From assembly GCA_031555935.1 (NCBI GenBank), contig JAVBTX010000020.1, positions 5,308 to 69,307 on the forward strand: a stretch of 64,000 nucleotides of DNA. The letters are read 5' to 3'. The DNA comes from Roseburia_C sp031555935 (GTDB lineage Bacteria > Bacillota > Clostridia > Lachnospirales > Lachnospiraceae). The position numbers and the translations under genes were made by a program. Positions 60,149 through 64,000 of the stretch are shown here, piece after piece. Below the pieces are notes generated by a model. That model ran no database searches and was not told where the DNA came from. It was given only the letters and a program-made list of their open reading frames with translations. Numbering within the stretch: the first letter of the stretch is position 1; each line of letters opens with the position of its first letter.

Positions 60149-61556
60149 TACTGTCTCCTCCTAGGATATTTTGTTCGTCCGCTAATGCGGCCTTTATCAT
60201 AATTGCACATTCCACTCGTTTCTTCTGCAATGCACAACCGATGTCATAAGTATTATGGATATCACCGTGAAAATTGTATGAGTTTGCCGCACAGCCGCCG
60301 CTGCAATAAAATCTGGCAAAACACTCCCGGCACTTTTCCTTGGCATAGACATTACAACCCTTAAACTCATCGCGAATGTCTGTCCGCTTTACACCTTCTT
60401 TTACATTTCCCATTAAAAATTCTTCTTGTCCGACGAACTGATGGCATGGATACAAATCACCCCACGGCGTCACTGCTAAATATTCCGTTCCCGAACCACA
60501 GCCGGATAGGCGTTTCGCCACACACGGGCCGCCTTCTAAATCTATCATAAAATGGAAAAAATTGAAATCTTGTCCTTCTTTTTCACGCCGAATCATTTCG
60601 ACCGCAAGTGCATCATATTCTTCATATAGCTTTGGCAAATCTGCTTCTTGTAATGCATAGACCTCATCCTCGGCTGCCACCACCGGCTCTACGGATATCT
60701 GCTTGAAGCCTAAGTCTGCCAAATGCAGTACATCCTTCGAGAAATCCAGATTGTGATGCGTATAGGTTCCTCTGACATAATAATTATTTTGGTTACGGCT
60801 TTCGGCTAGCTGTTTAAATTTTGGAATAATCTTATCATAGCTGCCCTGACCACCACGCAATGGGCGCATATAATCGTTGACTTCTTTTCGTCCATCAATA
60901 CTTAGGACTACATTCGCCATTTCTTTGTTGGCAAATTCCATAATTTCATCATTTAGCAAAATGCCGTTCGTCGTTAGGGTGAAGCGGAAATTCTTCTGAT
61001 GTAACTGCTCTTGCTCACGCCCATATGCCACCAAATCTTTGACCACTTGGAAATTCATCGTCGGCTCACCGCCAAAAAAATCTACTTCTAGGTTTCTGCG
61101 GCTGCCTGAATTGGCAATTAAAAAGTCTAGGGCTGCCTTTCCCACTTCATAACTCATCAGTTCACGGTGACCGTGGTACTCACCTTCCTCGGCAAAACAA
61201 TAACGACATTTCAAATTGCAGTCATGCGCGATATGCAGGCACAACGCCTTAACCACTGTCGGCCGGTTCTTAAACTCGCCAATATATTCCTCGTAAGCAT
61301 CCTCGGTAAATAATGCCTGTTCTTTTTTCAATTCTTCGATTTCTTCTAAGGCTTCTAATATCTCTGCCTTTTCATACTTGTCCTTTAGCTTGCCTACAAT
61401 GGAATCGCGTCCCTCTTCATAAAGTGCGATGGCATCATAGATAACATCGTCGACGACATGAATCGCTCCGCTGTTCACATCTAAGACAATATTATAGCCG
61501 TTGTTTTTATACTGATGAACCACTACAATAGTTCCTCTCTTCCTAATCTCTAACAA
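60135..61556 (-). CDS. scfB: SCIFF peptide maturase, radical SAM/SPASM protein
   Basis: The 473-aa enzyme has an N-terminal peptide-recognition part, the radical SAM cluster motif CNLKCRYC (about 113-120) and a C-terminal SPASM region with cysteines in GGPCVAKRLSGCGSG, YPCHQF, CNVYAKEKCRECFARFYCSGGC and a last CALQ. Proteins of this type form thioether bonds in the SCIFF peptide. The peptide gene lies 64 bp upstream. The SCIFF-maturase-SecDF order is characteristic of Clostridia. Its length fits the family. Confidence 0.95.
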   Translation of the reverse strand: MLEIRKRGTIVVVHQYKNNGYNIVLDVNSGAIHVVDDVIYDAIALYEEGRDSIVGKLKDKYEKAEILEALEEIEELKKEQALFTEDAYEEYIGEFKNRPTVVKALCLHIAHDCNLKCRYCFAEEGEYHGHRELMSYEVGKAALDFLIANSGSRRNLEVDFFGGEPTMNFQVVKDLVAYGREQEQLHQKNFRFTLTTNGILLNDEIMEFANKEMANVVLSIDGRKEVNDYMRPLRGGQGSYDKIIPKFKQLAESRNQNNYYVRGTYTHHNLDFSKDVLHLADLGFKQISVEPVVAAEDEVYALQEADLPKLYEEYDALAVEMIRREKEGQDFNFFHFMIDLEGGPCVAKRLSGCGSGTEYLAVTPWGDLYPCHQFVGQEEFLMGNVKEGVKRTDIRDEFKGCNVYAKEKCRECFARFYCSGGCAANSYNFHGDIHNTYDIGCALQKKRVECAIMIKAALADEQNILGGDSNEEK

Positions 61557-61620
61557 CGAACAAATGACCGCACGCTTGGCGAACGGTCTTTTGAACGTAC
61601 TATGTATTTTTTAATGCTTT

Positions 61621-61764
61621 TTATTTGTTGTTTTCACAGGTCTGATTTCCTACTGTGCAGCTGGTCTTGCATGCAGACTGACAAGATGTCTGGCATTCAC
61701 CACAACCACCTTTTTTTACTGTATTCTGTAATTTTTTTGTGTTCAGTGTTTTTACGTGCTTCAT
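61621..61764 (-). CDS. scfA: SCIFF ribosomal peptide precursor (six cysteines in forty-five)
   Basis: The 47-aa peptide starts at the ATG at 61764, just after GAAAGGAG; a longer frame to 61806 is not supported. The leader MKHVKTLNTKKLQNTVKKGG is followed by six cysteines in the last 26 residues (CGEC, TSC, SAC, TSC, QTC), the defining layout of SCIFF. ScfB crosslinks a cysteine to a threonine. The final role of the product is unknown. Confidence 0.96.
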   Translation of the reverse strand: MKHVKTLNTKKLQNTVKKGGCGECQTSCQSACKTSCTVGNQTCENNK

Positions 61765-61796
61765 TTTAATTTCTCCTTTCGAAAATACCTTTTCAT

Positions 61797-61825
61797 AGTA
61801 TAACACATCGGTTTCGCAATGAAAA
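61797..61825 (-). promoter_or_regulatory. Likely scfA promoter
   Basis: Minus-strand TATACT (61797-61802) with TG one base upstream, 17-bp spacer and a weak -35 TTTTCA (61820-61825). Confidence 0.5.
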
Positions 61826-61833
61826 GTATTTTT

Positions 61834-62217
61834 TTAACTAATCATTCCTCCCGCGGTACCACTTGCGATACACAGTACCAGCGTGGTTGCAAAATGCATC
61901 ATATCATTTTCAATCCCTTTATGAATGATGAGTGAAACCACAATTAGGATGATAAAATAAAGTGCTCCAACTACCGCGCCCCACATGAATTTCTTGTTCT
62001 TCAATATCTTTCCGCTGATAAATCCGCCTACAAATCCCATCAGCACATAAATAATGATGACTGCAATACTTACCACCGACTGACTCAGCTCAAATTTATA
62101 TAGCAGGGCGGCCAGTACCACCAGGCAGATTCCGGTCAGGATATACATAACCAACAACACCTTGCATATGGATGCCGCCGGCGTTTTTCTGAACTTTATT
62201 TCGAGATTTTTTTCCAT
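61834..62217 (-). CDS. TIGR04086-type membrane protein
   Basis: About 127 aa from the ATG at 62217 (GGGGGCG site); a longer frame to 62244 is possible. Four transmembrane helices, with the internal MGFVGGFISGKILKNKKFMWGAVVGALYF typical of this clostridial family, which lies next to SCIFF, yajC or secD in many genomes. Function unknown; its constant company with the SCIFF genes suggests a link to that peptide or to export. Confidence 0.85.
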   Translation of the reverse strand: MEKNLEIKFRKTPAASICKVLLVMYILTGICLVVLAALLYKFELSQSVVSIAVIIIYVLMGFVGGFISGKILKNKKFMWGAVVGALYFIILIVVSLIIHKGIENDMMHFATTLVLCIASGTAGGMIS

Positions 62218-62271
62218 TATTACGCCCCCTTTTCCTACTTCCAATCTATGCTGGGCGATGATAATATATGC

Positions 62272-63147
62272 TTACAAAAGTAAGACGTAATGTTCATATT
62301 TTTTGCCATGCTCTACGATGCTCTCTAACCAGTGAAAACCAAGCTTGGCAACTAATGCGAGCGATATTTGATTTTCTTTTTCAATCAGACAATTTATGCG
62401 TTCATATGCCAGATTGTCTGCGGCGTAGCGGATGATTGCCTGACAGATTTCGGTGGCATAGCCCTTATTTTGATACTCCACAGCAATCGCGTAGCCCATT
62501 TCCAGTTCCATTTCACCGCCAATCTGACGATGCTCTAATCCGGCCCGGCCAATGACTTTATCTGTTTCCCGCTCACATACAAGCCACATCCCATACCCAT
62601 AAAAGCCATACATATTCTTGATATATGCCCGCTGATATTTTTCTTCTTCCATGCGTTCATAGAGCGGTTCAATATAATCCGTCATCCCTGCTGGCTCGTA
62701 TAGGGCAAACAATGCATCCATATCAAATAGAGCTAATTCTCTTAGATAGCAGCGCTTCGTCTCTAAGATGCGCCAGGGCAGCCCATGTTTTCGCTGCCAT
62801 TGACGCTCCAACAAAGAGACATCAACATCCCCGAAACGCTGAACCAGCATCGGTGCACCAAAGCATTCCTCTCCCCCAAAGTCGGGGTTGGCGTATGCGA
62901 TGACTGCCAACTGTAATTCGTTTGCCAATTGAATGGTCGCATCCGTGCTGGCAATCATCAGCCCATCCATCGCTGATAGTCCCTGATTTTTCATCATTAC
63001 CTGCACTTGCTCTGCCGTTTCTCCCGCGATAATGCAAACTGCAATCTTACTTTTTTTTAATTGATGTAATAATCTTGCTACTCCCGGCACATATTTTCCA
63101 TTTTGTTCTAACTCTGTTTTACGAAATATTATATATCGAAATTCCAT
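62272..63147 (-). CDS. HAD-like/GNAT fusion protein
   Basis: The 291-aa protein has two parts. Residues 1-105 resemble a HAD phosphatase core (YIIFRKTELEQNGKYVPGVARLLHQLKKS, then IAVCIIAGET, MDGLMIA), but the nucleophile DxD motif is replaced by FRKTE, so it is likely inactive. Residues 125-291 form a GNAT acetyltransferase (MELEMGYAIAVEYQNKGYATEICQAIIRYA, with the acetyl-CoA loop in NKGYATE). It probably acetylates a small molecule or protein N-terminus; the HAD part may bind a ligand. Confidence 0.82.
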   Translation of the reverse strand: MEFRYIIFRKTELEQNGKYVPGVARLLHQLKKSKIAVCIIAGETAEQVQVMMKNQGLSAMDGLMIASTDATIQLANELQLAVIAYANPDFGGEECFGAPMLVQRFGDVDVSLLERQWQRKHGLPWRILETKRCYLRELALFDMDALFALYEPAGMTDYIEPLYERMEEEKYQRAYIKNMYGFYGYGMWLVCERETDKVIGRAGLEHRQIGGEMELEMGYAIAVEYQNKGYATEICQAIIRYAADNLAYERINCLIEKENQISLALVAKLGFHWLESIVEHGKKYEHYVLLL

Positions 63148-63267
63148 CGCTTTTCATTCTCACTTCATTTTATACTTTACGAATCCCTTTTTTTCTTATA
63201 TTATAAGTTTATGTGTTTTTTGTCCATCTTTATTGGACAGTATTATTATAGAAAAGAGGAATGAAAC

Positions 63268-63789
63268 ATGGCACAGAATCCAATTGTTACTTTTGAAATG
63301 GAGAACGGCGATATTATCAAGGCTGAATTATATCCAGAAGTTGCTCCAAACACCGTCAATAATTATATCAGCCTAATTAAAAAAGACTTCTATGATGGAC
63401 TTATTTTTCACCGCGTCATCAAGGGCTTCATGATTCAAGGCGGAGACCCAGACGGAACCGGTATGGGTGGCCCTGGCTACGGCATTAAGGGTGAATTTTC
63501 TCAGAACGGTTTTACCAATGACTTACATCACGGTCCTGGTGTGCTTTCAATGGCTCGCTCGATGATGCCTGATTCGGCTGGCTCCCAGTTCTTTATTATG
63601 CACAAGGATGCACCACATTTGGATGGTGGCTATGCTGCATTTGGTCAGGTTATTGAAGGCATGGATGTGGTTGATAAAATTGCTGAGACGAATACCGACT
63701 ATTCTGACCGTCCGATGGCGGAGCAGAAGCTGAAATCGGTTACGGTTGATACGTTTGGGGTTGAGTATCCGGAAGCGGAGAAATGCTAG
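63268..63789 (+). CDS. Cyclophilin-type peptidyl-prolyl isomerase
   Basis: The 173-aa protein matches cytoplasmic bacterial cyclophilins: FHRVIKGFMIQGGDPDGTGMGGPGYGIKGEF, the catalytic arginine in FHRV, SMARSMMPDSAGSQFFIM and GGYAAFGQVIEGMDVVDKIA. No signal peptide. GAGGAATG is the ribosome site. Confidence 0.96.
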   Translation: MAQNPIVTFEMENGDIIKAELYPEVAPNTVNNYISLIKKDFYDGLIFHRVIKGFMIQGGDPDGTGMGGPGYGIKGEFSQNGFTNDLHHGPGVLSMARSMMPDSAGSQFFIMHKDAPHLDGGYAAFGQVIEGMDVVDKIAETNTDYSDRPMAEQKLKSVTVDTFGVEYPEAEKC

Positions 63790-63806
63790 GAATGGTTTAG
63801 TAAAGA

Positions 63807-63832
63807 CAGGAATGCCATTATTGGTGTTCCTG
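63807..63832 (+). terminator. Terminator of the cyclophilin gene
   Basis: CAGGAA (63807-63812) pairs with TTCCTG (63827-63832), with inner CC/GG pairing, then CCCTTTTA. Confidence 0.8.
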
Positions 63833-63860
63833 CCCTTTTATCTCGAAAACAAAGTAAATT

Positions 63861-63942
63861 AGAGTCTGTGAAATTTTTTCTGTAAATAAGGTAAACGAAG
63901 GTCTTCTATGATAAAATAATAAATCATAGGAGGCCTTTTATT
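63861..63942 (+). mobile_element. Probable left end and leader of an IS256-type insertion sequence
   Basis: AGAGTCTGTG (63861-63870) followed by T-rich sequence resembles ends of IS256-family elements in Lachnospiraceae (GAGnCTGTGnAAA type). The exact end and target duplication cannot be seen as the right end lies outside. Confidence 0.45.
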
Positions 63943-64000
63943 ATGGCAAGAGAAAAGAAACCAGTACACAAAGTACAAATGACAGACGGAAAACGCATCA
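63943..64000 (+). CDS. Start of an IS256-family transposase (cut by the right edge)
   Basis: An ATG at 63943 after TAGGAGG opens a frame reading MAREKKPVHKVQMTDGKRI, which matches the N-terminus of IS256/mutator-type transposases common in Lachnospiraceae. Only 19 codons are present, so completeness is unknown. Confidence 0.7.
   Translation, partial: MAREKKPVHKVQMTDGKRI

Overview
The window reads as chromosome of an anaerobic Firmicute of the class Clostridia, most probably a Lachnospiraceae gut commensal. The pointers are a SCIFF peptide with its radical SAM maturase beside a fused secDF and a TIGR04086-type membrane protein, a GH3 beta-glucosidase with reversed domain order (known from Ruminococcus and Butyrivibrio), BspA/InlB-type repeat surface proteins, AGGAGG ribosome sites, sigma-A promoters and a moderate-to-low GC content. 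No tRNA, rRNA, CRISPR array or prophage was seen. Most genes lie on the minus strand.

Region 1 (1-27.6 kb) is a cell-surface locus. It holds four large secreted repeat proteins: one cut off at the left edge, one of 1340 aa with an eight-fold 96-bp repeat, one of 512 aa with a sortase-like motif, and a 3172-aa protein built of seven long modules. It also holds a SleB-like hydrolase, a degenerate HD-GYP protein, a small secreted protein with a zinc-ribbon partner, a double-anchored GH3 enzyme and two two-component systems (GHKL/LytTR and HAMP-HisKA/OmpR). Two of the surface genes, 15 kb apart, share the same promoter: two GTTTGTG boxes 11 bp apart, exactly 10 bp before a TATAAT. The 3172-aa gene has a different tandem box (GGGGTGA, 21 bp apart) upstream of its -10.

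Region 2 (27.8-32 kb) is a TetR-controlled ABC exporter operon whose promoter is bracketed by two palindromic operators, followed by an Rpn/PD-(D/E)XK gene with a hairpin-rich leader. Two 49-bp terminators differing at one base end these two units.

Region 3 (32-48.3 kb) has carAB, an ABC cassette with a small secreted protein and an unknown extracytoplasmic protein, a MarR-MATE efflux pair, serS, a YefM/RelE-like toxin-antitoxin pair, an XRE regulator followed by a YxlEFG-like ABC unit, and a glycerophosphodiesterase.

Region 4 (48.4-64 kb) has a four-gene MacB-like efflux operon with two adaptor proteins, one with an inserted domain and one with a methionine/acid-rich tail. It continues with glyA, a lactonase, a DUF1294 protein, motAB, secDF, the SCIFF locus, a HAD-like/GNAT fusion, a cyclophilin and the start of an IS256-type transposase at the right edge.

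Functional assignments rest on motifs read by eye; no database search was possible.
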